A stretch of DNA of 64,000 nucleotides from Symbiodinium sp. CCMP2592. Lineage: Eukaryota > Sar > Dinophyceae > Suessiales > Symbiodiniaceae. Location of the stretch: NCBI GenBank assembly GCA_905221615.1, contig CAJNDT010006010.1:121001-185000 (forward strand), given 5' to 3'. Of the stretch, positions 9,601 to 21,713 are shown piece by piece; position 1 is the stretch's first letter; each line of letters opens with the position of its first letter. The translations under genes were made by a program, and so were the position numbers. Below the pieces are notes generated by a model. That model did not search any database, was not told where the DNA came from, and was given only the letters and a program-made list of their open reading frames with translations.

Positions 9601-12584
9601 GAAGAGATGCCCGACCCCCTTCGTGCACGAACACCAGAACGAATGTCGGAAGCTAGGGATCTTGCAAGAACGTCCTTAGCTGCGTAAAGTTCGAACCGTT
9701 GTTAGCGGGCACGCGCTGGAGGTTGAAAGCTTCATGGAGACAAAGTGTCACTGCGTACGAGCTAAACATACGGTCTAAAACTTGAGGGCAGAACAAAACC
9801 TCACGAAATTTCGCGCTCTGGAAAAGCATAAAAGCACAGCCATCTACGCAAGGCAACCGGATGAATCCAGCAGTACCCCCACAACATAGCACGTTGCATG
9901 GTCGGTCGGGATTGTTTTCTTCTCTTCGCGCTGCCGCCGGTAAGAATGCGCACCTTTTCAAATCAAAGCATGAATAGAAAGCAATCATGGCCAGCGGCTA
10001 GTCGGTTAACTAATTACTCTGACTCTAGCTGTCAATGTGGGAAGGGAAAGCATCCGCACGGCAAGCACCCCTGCTGTCCGAGCCCAATCGAGCTGTTGGC
10101 AGGTTCTGAACGTGATACTGGGTGAGACAAAAGGGACTGTGTGGCCTTCGTACCGTGTTTTGAAAACGTGTCCCAATCTGTGAAGGGGCTTGGGCTTCGG
10201 CTGTCTGCACAAACAATAACTACCGGACATGCGCGCCCGATCAACACCACGTTTCTCAATCATGTCTGCCAAACACCGGTCATCATCTCTCAATGCGCCG
10301 AAGTGGAGACATCTACTGCGCCAGAAGTGCCTTCCTTAGCCGCCACGAGCTTACTCTGGCACAGCACAAGGTAAGACTCAAGTGCAGGACACATGTCATC
10401 GGCTCCGGCCTATTAAAGCTGCTGATGCTGTGCAAGCAGCAGTCAACAGTTACATCCTGACCCCGCCCCGGATGAAAAACCGCGAAATCAAGGATTCTGT
10501 CACCGAACTCAACACTGTTGTTGTCATATGCATTTGGACGTGGACCTGGAGTTCCTAGCGAGTTCCTGACGCTCACTCGCAAAACTCTCGCAATTATGCT
10601 TGAACTGGGCAGGATGTGATGCATGTAGGCTCATGACGTAAATCGGGTCTCTCCTCTCCTCCTTGTTGCAGGCCACAGTCAGAAACTCCGAATCGAAACT
10701 CGGCGTCCGCCGTTTCAAAAGAGGCATCTGAACCGGCCAAGAGTCTTAAACTCCAGGACCTCCGCTCCCCGGCGTTCGGGAAATTTCAAGTCGGGCTTGC
10801 TGATCATGCCTCAATGCTGGGCGAAGAAGGCTGCATGGAAGGCTTCCGGGATCGCTCGAATTGTGGACGGCCCGTTTCCATAAGACAGTTCATGAATGTC
10901 CTGACAGTTATGGGAGACTAACTGATCCCTTCATGCATTTATTCAAACTCCCCTCAGTACTTAAAAATGTCACCGGCCGGAAAAATCCCAGCTTCGAGCA
11001 AAAAGAGCAAAAATGAAGTACAGTAAATTATGTTGAACCAGGGGTCAGGTAGGATGGCCAGAATGCGATTGGAACTACCAGGCTAGTGTCGCACGGAAAA
11101 TTGGAACGCGGCCGTCTGAGAACAAACACGCGAGATCTGAAATCTGGAATTCGAGGTCTGGAAGTCCAGACATTGCAGCTCTCAAACTAGGGCCGCCGTC
11201 TAAGAACAGGAACGTGAGGCCTGAAAAAGTCTATGCGCAGGCTTGGGCCAGTAATTACTGTGATTACTGGGACGCTTCCTAGCTTGGGAATTCCTGGCTT
11301 GACTCCAATCTCATCGAATTCCGGACAATTACTCAAAAGATGAAACTACCCGAAACCCCCTCATAACTATTCAAAATTGAAGGCCCCCCAGATAGTGTCT
11401 TATTTTTGCAGATGAAGGGATTACTTCGTTTCGTTCAAGCTGAGGGGAGGTGCCAGTATTGTCAGATAACATGCTTTTGGTGTGGTGGTCGTTACAAAGT
11501 CTACACGGATCCTGGTGCATTGCCATGGGTGACCTTCCAGTTGAAGAAGTCGTAATAGTTTCAAGGCCACCCAACCAAGTACACTCAGAACTGAAGTGCT
11601 TTGGAGTGAGGGTGTTTTCTTCCGCGAGAGGACAAGCGCGGCTCATGAGCAAGCGTGGTCCCAAAAAAATGGCGTTATTTTCAACCGTTTCGAGCAAACT
11701 TAATGCAGCATCGAAAGCTTTCGGTTGAATAAGCCAAGCAGTACACGGTGCTTGGCTCAGCCTGGCGCAGCAACTGCGTTCTCGGGCGAGGCCGTGTCAG
11801 GAGTATAGTTCTTGATTCACGCAATTCAAGATGCTCCTGGTGCTTTTCTCGGAGAATCCCTGCTTTCATTAATGAAACCTATGGTGCTTGGACGTTCAGC
11901 ATCGTAGTCATAGCCTGCTCCGAGTCACACACACCGACACACAAAGAGACACACCGACCGAGGAGGGCGGTCAGTACCTGAAATCGCAGCCTGCCATGCT
12001 TGAACCGCGAGCTTGAACCTCCTCGTCTTCACAACCCTCAACTCAGCAAAGCCGCTCCAGGTCCAGGGATACTGCTTCCGGTGAACCTCGATGATTTTTT
12101 CCAGATCTCGGATTGGAATATCCTGCGCCAGACTTCGGGATGGTTTCGCTACGATGAAGACATAGGGCCCTCAAGTAGGCCAACGGGCACAGCTTCGCAC
12201 AAAAGCCACTTCACGATGCCCTTCAAGACCCAAAGACCTTCCCCAAAAGGATCGGTCCGGCTCCATTGCTGCGAAGTTCGGCCGATCGCTCGAGAAGCAC
12301 TTGATGGAAAAGAAGCCGAAGTCTTCTTGCGACTCTTGGAAGGTCTGGCAGTCGATGCTTCAGGCCGCAAGATAATGGAGGAGCGAAGATGACGACCCTT
12401 CCGACTTCCCATTGAATCCAACCAAGCTTTCTCTTGACATCCCCTGCCTGTTTGTAATAGGGCTCAAAGGCGTTGACGTGTGCAAGTTGTGCTGAACATT
12501 AACGGTGCATTTGGCGCTCGAAAGCTTTCCGTGCTGACTAACGCAAGGACGCTTGGGAGCAGGCGCTTAAACGTTCCAGGCTGG
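6620..12584. other. no gene recognised
   Basis: About 6 kb with only short, compositionally random open frames on both strands. Minor structure: a (CGT)n-like patch at 7148-7160 and a degenerate duplication of about 110 bp at 11105-11230 (ggccgtctgagaacaa and gccgccgtctaagaacag). It could be intronic or intergenic. Confidence 0.5.
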
Positions 12585-13703
12585 TTACCCCCCTCCACAC
12601 GCCTCTATCAACTCCTGGAGCTCCTCCAAGCGAGGCCGCCGAAGCTCGCACAGAAGGCCCCTGCGATTGCTCGGCAAGTCTTGGGGCCAGCCCAGAAAGA
12701 AATCCCTTGTCACTGATCCTTCGCAAATACCAAATTGCCTAGAGGATCCTAGAGGCCTAGAGTGCTCTTCCTCGAACTTGTAGTTTTTCCAGGACATACA
12801 TGACGAAACGCTCACCATGCTCGTCCGAGTGTCGGATCTACGCTCTGCAAGAACAGCCCTCCCTGCATCCTCTATATCCACTGCTAAAGAAACCTGCAGT
12901 AGATGCGGCACATCGTGCCAAGCAGAGGGCCTGATGTCGGCAATCAGCGAATACCGCGGATCCCAGGCCTGCAGCCCAAAGTGCTGCGGTCCTAATTGAC
13001 GGTGCGCCCGCACAAAATGCAGCTGGTAATACTCTGCTTCCAACCTCAAAGATGTAGGTCGGCGGAAGCATGGTACAGGAGGCTTTGTCTGTGGCAACAA
13101 ATCATTCGTGCATTGACCATCGCCAGGGGTCGCAGTGGTCTCCAACTGTAACCGCAGCAAACCCTGACACGTTTTTGAAGCCTCGTCCTGGAAGTGTGCC
13201 CCTCTCCAAGATTCAGCACTGCCCGATGGATCCCAAGACCTTCGAAATCTATGGACCCTGAAGAGCACAAAGGGACGGGATTGTAACAGGTGACGAGCTT
13301 GCAGCAAGGCGGCACTGCCTGTCACCTCCGTGGATATCCTTCGAACGAGCGTGACAGCAGGCAGAGTTGAAAAAGTTGATCTGTTTACTGGTGGCTGATG
13401 GTGGCTGTTGGCCTGTGAGGGGCGTGTGGCAATGGCACTGGGAAGCTTGCCGGTTCGTGATATGACTGACATTCGGGGAGTACAGCCTGCAAGATCCAAT
13501 TTCTGAAAATCAGGGCTGCCGAGCCGGAGCTGGCTGAGACAGGAACAATTCTCTCCAACCCAAGCCAAAAGTCGCCAAGCGAGCACCCATGACATCATCC
13601 AGATGTGCGGCTCCACGACGAGAGCACAGAAACACACGGTCTGGAAGCTCATCGAGCACCTCCATAGCAAAGCAAGCGAAGCGGAGCAAAGAGGCTTCGA
13701 CAT
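12585..13703 (-). CDS. hypothetical protein, 372-codon ORF of unknown origin
   Basis: Continuous minus-strand frame with no recognised domain, rich in Arg, Ser, Leu, Cys and Trp. The end is hydrophilic (EELQELIEACGGG). It is longer than expected from chance in DNA of this composition, yet its residue mix does not look like an ordinary globular protein. Shorter frames overlap it on both strands. It could be a decayed gene, a lineage-specific gene or a statistical accident. Confidence 0.2.
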   Translation of the reverse strand: MSKPLCSASLALLWRCSMSFQTVCFCALVVEPHIWMMSWVLAWRLLAWVGENCSCLSQLRLGSPDFQKLDLAGCTPRMSVISRTGKLPSAIATRPSQANSHHQPPVNRSTFSTLPAVTLVRRISTEVTGSAALLQARHLLQSRPFVLFRVHRFRRSWDPSGSAESWRGAHFQDEASKTCQGLLRLQLETTATPGDGQCTNDLLPQTKPPVPCFRRPTSLRLEAEYYQLHFVRAHRQLGPQHFGLQAWDPRYSLIADIRPSAWHDVPHLLQVSLAVDIEDAGRAVLAERRSDTRTSMVSVSSCMSWKNYKFEEEHSRPLGSSRQFGICEGSVTRDFFLGWPQDLPSNRRGLLCELRRPRLEELQELIEACGGG

Positions 13704-15239
13704 CCCAAGGCTCAGGGAGTCTGTGTGGTTGAGATGGGATGGCTAGTACATGCTTTGATTTGCATAGACCAGCAAGACAGGAGCGGAGATGAGCCCAGGT
13801 TTGAAAGGTTGAACCTAGATCCCGACGACTTGCAGTGTGAACAGAGGTCTCACGGCCGAAGAAACACCAGCAGAAAGTGTGTACGGGATGGCAGCTCCTG
13901 GCGGTCCTAGATTGTCAGCAAGGACTTCGGCCTGCCCCAAAAAATTCTAGCCGGGTCCCGGCCTGAAACCCCCGAAGCGTGAAAGGGACAACCCTTGGAG
14001 TCCCCTGGAGCGAGCGCCTTGTAGCTGCACTCGAAACGATAGGACCAAAGCCTCGCCACAGCAAAGTGTTCTATGCATCTCTGCCTCTCGAAGGCGGGTG
14101 TCCAGGTAATTGCAGGAACTGAGAGGAACTTTCTACTGAGATGTGCGCGAGCCCTATTCTGGCTTGTACTTACGCTGGGCAACTATCGAAGCTTGGACAT
14201 GAAGGACTGCGTGATCATCAGCCCCGGCAAGCTACTGCGTGAGACCGCACAGGCGGACACAAGCTTAGCTCGTCTCAGTGGCAAAGCTTGCTGCCAGCTT
14301 GCATGAACATATCGCCAAACACAAAGTCGACGACAAGTGTCAGAAGACTCATAGCCGAAAACACCTCGGCTTGACTTGAGAGCCGAAGGAAGCGAAACTT
14401 GCGCCTGTGTTCCTGCGTCTTGTTAGTAGCCGCCAATCCTGGGAGCCTCTGACTGCGGTCGGCAGCCAGTCAAGAACTTGATTCAAATCCGGAGTGCGAA
14501 ATCCCCAGATTCCAGATGTAGTTAGAGCACGATCGAAACGAATACGGGAGGTTGAAGAGGCCGGTCACTTGCCCCTCAAACATATCAAGCAGCTGCCAAA
14601 CACGTTGATGCTGTACAGTCCGCGGCTTCTGGGGCCGAAGCAACGACGGAGACAAACTGCGTGAGCTCCATGGTACCTGGGATGACTGAGAGTAACGGGC
14701 TAATTCCAGATCTGCATCCCTTCTGTTTTGCTTCCAACTTCGTCTCTCTTCCTTGTGCACAGGGTCGAGCGATCTGACAATGCTGCTCGGGCAGGTAGAA
14801 ACCAGAACATACCCCACCGGCTTCTGGGCTGCTAAGCTGGTGCCACTAAGTTCCAATCCCTAAAAATTGAGACTGGCAATGCCTTGAATTAGAGCATCAA
14901 GATAACCAAGGATGATGAGTAGGCATCATGCCATCTTTAAAGTGATAAGTACCTCCGTTTAACTTCACGACCAGGTACTTGATTAATATGATGTTATCTA
15001 CTTCAACTCCCGGTCTACGCCCAAATCTCCCAAGGCATTCGTGCCATGCAACTTGATTCACTGATGACAGGGCCGGCCAGTTTAGTGGGGGCCGTGGCTT
15101 GCGGCTTGCCCGGGAAGCGCGCGGCAGCACTACGGGAGCATCGTTGCTTCCGATCTTCCGTCGTGCCAGCGGTGACACCCCGGGGGGGGCTGGGGGCAGG
15201 AACGACGAATCCTGCTTCAAAGATGACATAGTGTTACCA
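13704..15239. other. no gene recognised
   Basis: Only short incidental frames are seen. The 195-codon minus-strand frame at 14897-15484 begins inside the copia LTR and crosses a simple repeat (LLLMLLLLLLPLL), so I treat it as an artefact. Confidence 0.5.
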
Positions 15240-15353
15240 CGACCACTCCAGCCAAAAGCAGCAGAAGCAGCAGAACCAGCAGTAGCAGTGACTAGTTGCA
15301 ACGGTTGAAGCAGCGGCAGCAGCAGCAGTAGCAACATCAACAATAACCCCGAC
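15240..15353. repeat. simple repeat (CAG/CAA/CAT-type), left part of a split tract
   Basis: Runs of gcagcagcag and caacatcaacaata sit directly against the LTR at 15354. The matching right part starts at 22489 beyond the second LTR, so the copia element interrupted one simple-repeat tract. Confidence 0.75.
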
Positions 15354-15528
15354 TGAGAACTCAAGGAACTCAGGCGGCTGCAGCAGCTTCCATCTTTTCC
15401 GTTGTCTACTCTGAGCTCTCCGTACCTAAAGGGGGACCTTGATGGAAAACATCCGAAGCATCGGAACGAGCTGCTTCTGTGCATGTAGATTTCCTATACA
15501 GGTCCCAGACGGTATGCATGATTTCACA
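15354..15528 (-). repeat. 3' LTR (175 bp) of the copia element
   Basis: Partner of 22314-22488. Plus-strand borders are TGAGAACTCAAGG and GATTTCACA. The sequence next to it on the internal side (minus strand CCCTCCCCGGATG) is pyrimidine-rich, so no ordinary polypurine tract is visible. Confidence 0.92.
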
Positions 15529-15556
15529 CATCCGGGGAGGGACATGCACAGAACAC

Positions 15557-16228
15557 CTATGACTTCTTTGAAGTCAATAACTTCATTGCTTCGTCCTCCA
15601 CCAATATGAACGACCCTTCCCTTACAACCCTTCGGAACAAGTTCATTGGCGCACCCTTCTTCGTAAGTACGTCCCCTATCATCTGATTGGTTGCCATCCA
15701 TCGCAAGTTGATGCCGTAGTGCTTTATGTCCTTCTTGAGGAGCAGCATCTCGATGGCCATCCACTTGTCCTTCAGTGACACCGTAGCGCTGTGTGCATGA
15801 TCATACACCGGCTTGCAGTCAATGGCGGCAGTGATAGGCAGCTTATGGCTCCATTTTCCATCCTCCTTGAGGTTGCAGTCGAAGTTCACTGCCTCACACC
15901 ACATCGAACGAACCCATCTTGCCTCCGCTAGTCCACGACTCAAGGCCAGAAGCTCAGCACCAAGGGTGCTGTGAGTCTGACGATCCTGCTTGAAGCTTTT
16001 CCAGCGAAGAACTGAGAACGTTCCCCATTTGCCCTCTGGCAAACGACTGTTACAGCCAGCTATCATGTAACCAGCCTGACTGCAGTATCCTGCAGCATTC
16101 GCCCATGCCGCATCTGTCAGCACACAGAATTGCATCTTCGATATCGGAATGGGTTTCACCCATATGTAGGACCTGCTATGATCTCGAGCAAGGCTTAGCA
16201 GCTTATTCACCTCAATCAAGTCATCCAC
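15557..16228 (-). pseudogene. copia RNase H domain
   Basis: A 223-codon minus-strand frame with the RNase HI-like acid residues in order: LTDAAWANA (D), STLGAELLAL (E), AIDCKPVYDH (D) and QMIGDVLTK (D). The block QDRQTHSTLGAE is diagnostic of Ty1/copia RNase H. This is the best-preserved part of the element, but it is separated from the RT by frame breaks near 16230. Confidence 0.88.
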
Positions 16229-16246
16229 ACATGCTGAAGTGACTCT

Positions 16247-17118
16247 TTACTGCAACAGACTGCACCAAGCTGCAAGATCAGGCCTACTGCTAGAGACTAA
16301 CCAGTTAATCCCTCCCAGAGAGGCACGCATGTCCTGTCTCTCTCCGTCACTGATGCTCTCACCCTTCTGTCTCCTTCTTTCTTGAGTGAGGTCAATGCTT
16401 TTCAGGCTTTGGGCATATTGTCCCTGCGAGATCCTAATGCTTCCATCGTCAAGTTGCTCAAGCCACTTGCCTAGAAACTCTCCTTTCTTGGTTTTCCAGT
16501 GTTTGAAGGGAAACAGTTCACGAAGCTTGTCCTGCACATGTTATTGGAAGTGCTGATTACCCCCCATACACAGATCATCAACATGCAACGCGGTAAAACA
16601 CCGGCTATTTGACCTTCATGATAGTAGTAGTAAATGCAAGGATCAAAAGCCGATGGCCGCGGGCCGCGGTTCCAGCCCTCTCAGCTTACTGTTCAATCAC
16701 AACCACCAAGCCTTAGGAGCATCCGCCAAGCCGTAGACCGTCTTCACGGCTTCCACTAAGCAACTTTCATCACAGCCCTCTCTAATCCTCCCGGTGGGGG
16801 ATCTATGAACAACCGTCCACGACTAGGGCTCAGGTCATCGCCTCTCAAGAAGGCGCCCTCAACATCAGCAATGGTCAGGGACCAATGATGAGTAGCAATA
16901 AGCTGCATAGCTATCGAGAAACCTTCTGCACTCAACGTAGGAGCACTTGTGTCCAGCTCAAGCAAGTCCGGATCCAGATACCCTCGTATCCAACGAGCCT
17001 TGACAACCTGATGTCGCTCGTGAGAGGGCTTGCTCCAGGATCAGCTTTTGTCAACACAAATCTCGGTTTCAAGGTTCTTTTCCTTGGCACGCTCCTTCGC
17101 AAGCGCTCAGCCTCTTAG
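16247..17118 (-). pseudogene. copia reverse transcriptase, frameshifted
   Basis: The N-terminal part reads LELDTSAPTLSAEGFSIAMQ and LTIADVEGAFLRGDD, RLFIDPPPGG (16756-16965). The catalytic box reads LHVDDLCMGG, with the two Asp codons at 16574-16579. The C-terminal part (KKGEFLGKWLEQL, LGGINWLVSSSRPDLA) lies at 16247-16537. Stops and frame changes separate the blocks. The family assignment is firm; function is lost in this copy. Confidence 0.85.
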
Positions 17119-17561
17119 CCTTTATGCACAATGATTGCCCCACTTTGAAGGAGCTTGTTCCACTCCATTGTTTTGGCACGACATAGACCGACTCTGCGCC
17201 CTTCGGCAATCTCACACTCAACCAACTCCTTGCGACCACGCTTTGCAACACCAACTTCAAGGCAATCTGGTTCATCATCGTCCAACCAACCTATTCACTG
17301 AAAGACTCAAAGACAGTGCGACCAGCCAACGCTCACAATGCAACTCCTGTCCTTCCTGGCCCTCCAATCATAATCACCCTTTCGGCCGCGACGATCAAAC
17401 CGGACAGATTGACAGACCGCTTCCACATCATGGTTCCTGGCATGTCAACACTCAAAGGCAACCAAGCACAACTCCTTTCTCAACATGCAAGGTGATCACA
17501 GTGATCTCTGCCACGCCAATGTCAGCTCTGGTCATCCCTGCTCGTCGGAACAGGAATATCC

Positions 17562-19090
17562 TCAGCCAATTGCAAGGGATCCCTGGACGATGTAGCCCTT
17601 CCATGGTCCAACAAGTCCAGGTTTGCACGCGTAGCATGACCAAGCTGCGACACAGCAGGCTCTAGCACCCTTCGACGCTTCCTTGGAGATTCCTCTCCCA
17701 TGCATCTCAGGCGCCTGGGGATGCTCCTGACGCACTGCTCGCTCAACTGGTAACTGCATAGGGCCACTCCTTGACACGTCCATGTTCCCTTCCTCAGGCT
17801 CATTGAGCAGATCATAGGCAGCCTGTCCAGCACGCTGGCTCTTCTGCACGATGTCCTGCATGCGATCGTCTTCTGGCCGATCATCTGGATTTTCCAGCAC
17901 ACTCAGATCATAGCAATTGCCAGCGCCTCGAGCGCTGACTGAAACTCTGACATACACCATATCCGCTGGAAGAAGCCTCACCATAGCCTCCTGCTCAGGA
18001 GAAAGCCGACGGACCTGCACTGGACTGCTTTGTGCCCTTGGCTATCCAAAGCTTGGACTGCCCGGACTTCCCAATCACAACTGCAGGCCCATGCCGATGT
18101 GCCTTCGCCTCAAATCTGCTTTTACGCCAGAAGTACACAAACTGACCTAACTCGAAAGGACCTCGCTCTGGTCGACTCCTGTGCTCCAGCGCCTTGCGGA
18201 TCTTCATATCAGAATCAGCATCACAAAAGGCTCGTCGAGCCGCCTTTCGCAACTCCATCCGCCAGGCACTCTCACATCCCTACCGAACACATGCTGAAAA
18301 GGAGAGAACCCTTCGACCCTCGACATGCTATTCGCAGCGTTGTTCACTTGATCCACCAGTTCCTGGACTTCAGGCTTATTTCGTGGTTGAACCTCCAAGT
18401 GGGCCTTCGAGAAAGCAGTTTTCCACACATCACCTTTCCTTTCCACCATCCCATTCTGCCAGAAAGAATAAGCAGCTGACACGTCACCGAAAGTTCATCC
18501 AGTGACAGCCCATGTTCGAACTCGCCCTCAAACTCCTTGCCTCCATCACACGAGAGTCGAACTGGCGCTCCAGCCCGACGCTTCCAGGATTTCCGATCAC
18601 ATTTTTCGCCTGCATACCTTTCCAAAGAGGAGTGCACAACTGAAACCCCGTAGCCTCATCAACAATGTTGAGAAAATGCATCTTGAGGTTCCTAACCTCC
18701 AGCTCAAAGGTATCAACACAAACCTGCTGATTGAACGCCGTGGCCTTGCGAAGCTGTGCAACGTTATGTGATTTGGGCGGGTCTACTCAAGGCACTGCAA
18801 GTCTCACACTCAAGTCCTCTCGCAAGCTTGATGACTCTCTCACTAGCATGCGCACTCTTCAGCAACATGACCATCCGAGCCGGCGAAGGATGTCCCAAGT
18901 TCTCATGACACTTTCTCAACACATTCATGATCTTTCGGTCGCTCTCGCCCTCCGCTCTCAGATCATCAATGGTGTACACGCAATGCGCCACCATCAGCTC
19001 ATATCTAGCCCGTTTTCGCCCCGTCACAGCCACTGCCACATCCTTTCCAAACCATCGCTCGTCATCTCTCGTATGCACATATGTGGCCAC
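17562..19090 (-). pseudogene. copia integrase, catalytic residues split among frames
   Basis: Zinc-binding N-domain at 18764-19090 (HENLGHPSPARMVMLLK with CETC downstream). The core acid residues are all recognisable but in three different frames: IVDEATGFQL (18484-18681 frame), RLSCDGGKEFEGEF (18344-18637 frame) and NGMVERKGDVWK (18204-18482 frame). A C-terminal region follows (FELGQFVYFWRKSRFEAKAHRHG, 17995-18258; HRHGPAVVIGK). At least two frameshifts inside the core make it inactive. Confidence 0.85.
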
Positions 19091-19677
19091 CCATGTCCCA
19101 GCCTGTTCATCACCTCACGGCTATTGGTCACCACACGAGCACCAACGCCTTCATCACCAATCCACATCTGTCTACATCCTTGCTCACTCTGCACTTTCGC
19201 CCACACCTTCACTCCACTCTTCACACTCTCATTCTCATCAAGCACACAGAACTGTCTACCTTCACAGTCTGCTCACTGCACACAGCTGCAACAAGACGCG
19301 TGAAAGCACAGCGCTGACGTGTCGTCAAGACTCGGCAAAGACCTCTGTCACCTCTAGCGCGAGTCAAGTGATCTGGTGTTCGAATCACAACGACAAGCAA
19401 AGGCTGAAGCTGGCGGACTTTTTGTATGGCTGTAGCCACGGTGTCTGGTAAGCACATGGCTCTGGGATTCAAGAAACCATCTTGGAAAATAGGAGCCGTG
19501 GTGAGTCCAGCTGCCGTGGCAATTGACAACTCCGCTCCAGCTTCCAGGAAAAGCACATCAATGCCAGTTGGCACATCAAGTCGCTCCCTCAGCCGGAACC
19601 TTTACAAATCTCCATGCCACACCTGCACAGCTTTTTCTCACCCTTGCTCATGTGACTGACGTCACATTCTTCATCAT

Positions 19678-20313
19678 CTACTCCTGGTTCTCGGCTTCCA
19701 GCCTCTCCAACTCGTGGCTCAGGATCTCGATCTGCTGCTGGATGAGCATCCTGCGACGCTCCGTTGCCGTCACCGGTGACGGCTCGGCATTCTCCGTCGT
19801 CACAATCAACTCGGCTTCGGCAACCTGTGCTGTCGATGGCCGTGCCTTCGGAGTCGCCTGCATCACCGTGCTTGCCCTTGTGTTCGACTTCGCCTTTGCT
19901 TTTGCCTTGGGCACCGAGCTTGTTGGCAAAGTCGTCACAATGGGCCCGGTGTCGCTCGAGACTCTTTGCGACTTGCGCTGATCCCTCAGCGCCACATACA
20001 GCCTGAACTGCGACATGGTGGGGTGATTTGTTTTCCCCGACGAGGCGCTCCCACTTTTGATGAACTTCCGAACCCATGCCACATACGGCTTGTCCTGGAG
20101 GTACGCTGTTGCGAAGTTCACCGCCAAGCCCGATTTCTGGTACTTGCCCACATTGAAGATCGTTCTTCCGCTTAAGTTTGGCACGAGCCCTTCGGGCGCG
20201 TTTCTTTCGTGATCTGACATCTGATCCAGACTCTGTGGCGACAACACCTGCATCTCCGTTGTCTCCAGCTGTGGCTGCACATCGTGAAGAAGTCCTTCGA
20301 TCAAGGGTGTCAT
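19678..20313 (-). pseudogene. copia polyprotein segment between protease and integrase
   Basis: A minus-strand frame with VGKYQKSGLAVNFATAYLQD and KPYVAWVRKFIKSG, then a Lys/Ala-rich stretch and a heptad-like end (RRRMLIQQQIEILSHELERL) suggesting a coiled coil. The GKY...YVAWV pattern loosely resembles a small domain found at the end of some exonucleases (weak resemblance only). I infer it is an accessory region of this element lineage rather than a separate gene. Confidence 0.45.
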
Positions 20314-20470
20314 TAAAGATCGTTCTTCCGCTTAAGTTTGGCACGAGCCCTTCGGGCGCGTTTCTTTCGTGATCTGACATCTGATCCAGACTCTGTGGCG
20401 ACAACACCTGCATCTCCGTTGTCTCCAGCTGTGGCTGCACATCGTGAAGAAGTCCTTCGATCAAGGGTGT
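20151..20470. repeat. 160-bp perfect-looking tandem duplication inside the copia element
   Basis: 20151-20310 is repeated at 20311-20470 with a single difference seen (cattgaagat versus cattaaagat). Since 160 is not a multiple of three, the duplication shifts the reading frame. The near identity means it arose recently, after insertion. Confidence 0.93.
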
Positions 20471-21713
20471 CATCACGTAGCCGCCCGCATTCTGGTCCAT
20501 CTCGATGTCGCCCATGGTGTAGCTCATGATCCTTCACGAGATTGGCAAGAGCTTCTAGCTGGGGCCTCTGGGAACCAAAAGTCTCTGCGGCACTCACCTC
20601 CTGCGTCTTCTCATGCGGCAACTCAGTCACTTCTGACGTCTCCATGACTCCCATACCCTCGAAGAGCGGTACTGCATAATGCCCTCGTTCCGTTTCCTTA
20701 AGCTTAAGCTTAACCCCGCAACGCTTAATCACCATAACATCACTCTCCATATCCAAGTTAGCCTTCAAACCCCTCAGCAGTTCCTTGGACATAAGCAGTG
20801 GAGTTCCTGCACCACTACCCGGTAGAACAGCTGCCTTTATAGCAAGCTGTTTGTTCCCCAACTTCACTGGGATTACGACTGACTTCTCGGTACGAATTAG
20901 CCCCGCGTTACCGAACTTGAACTCATGACACTCATCAACATATCGCACCTGCAAGCCAGCTCTACCCAGGACCTCAGACATGCGCTGTAACACACTCTCA
21001 CCTATCAGAGTCCTCCTACACGCTGTGTCTGGAACCCCGTGCGTCGCGAGATCAGCCATGTATGCCTCGCTGGACGACGCAAGGTCTTCGTCTTTCTTGG
21101 AAAAACTCAAAGATCTTATTTTCAAGATCCCCTTCACTCCATCACCTCCGGCATCATGCTCCAGAGGATTCGCCAAAACTACATCGACCTGGCCGTCGCG
21201 TTCCGCCAAGAAGATCTCTAGCTTGTCGATGTCTTCCTCTTGGATGAAAAGCTCCTGGCTCAAAGCATCCAGACTGCTGCCTCCCGCCTGGTCCGTCATC
21301 ATCGCATCGCTGGTGTGGTTCGACATGGAACTCGCAGCTGTACTTCCCGTCTTCCTCTTTGGACATTCATGTTTCCAGTGACCCGTCTCATGACAGATGT
21401 GACACTTGCTTCGTGCCTTCAACTGTTCAATCTTGCCCCGCACCGTGCCTGTGAGTGTCCACTTAAAGGGAGCCGCCGACGATCTGTAGCCACGATTCAT
21501 TTTCTTCTGCTGCATCTTCTTTCTGATGTCCTGGTATGTCGTCCTGCTGTTGGATCTGGTCCGCCACGGCTTGGAAGACGTCCTCGCTGCCATCGTCGAG
21601 CTGCTGCGGCTCGGCGCCATCATCATCCACTGCCTCGAAAACCTCCTTGCTCTTAGCACTTCCAGATTTTGAGACTCCCTGTGGAAATCTAGCTTGCACA
21701 GCAGCTGCGACAT
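20313..21713 (-). pseudogene. copia nucleocapsid zinc knuckle and aspartic protease
   Basis: A 466-codon minus-strand frame. A CX2CX4HX4C knuckle (CHICHETGHWKHEC) lies at 21363-21404. A retropepsin-like region follows at about 20739-21050, with the active-site motif written DTA (GVPDTACRRTLIG, Asp codon 21027-21029) instead of the usual DSG or DTG. The later hydrophobic block AAVLPGSGAGTPLLMSKELL is typical of copia proteases. The first 60 or so residues are out of frame with gag. The frame is lost again near 20520 and ends inside a tandem duplication. Confidence 0.75.

Noticed and set aside
14897-15484. 195-codon minus-strand ORF with a Leu-rich segment like a membrane helix
   Set aside because: It starts within the copia LTR, and the Leu run is the simple repeat read in one frame.
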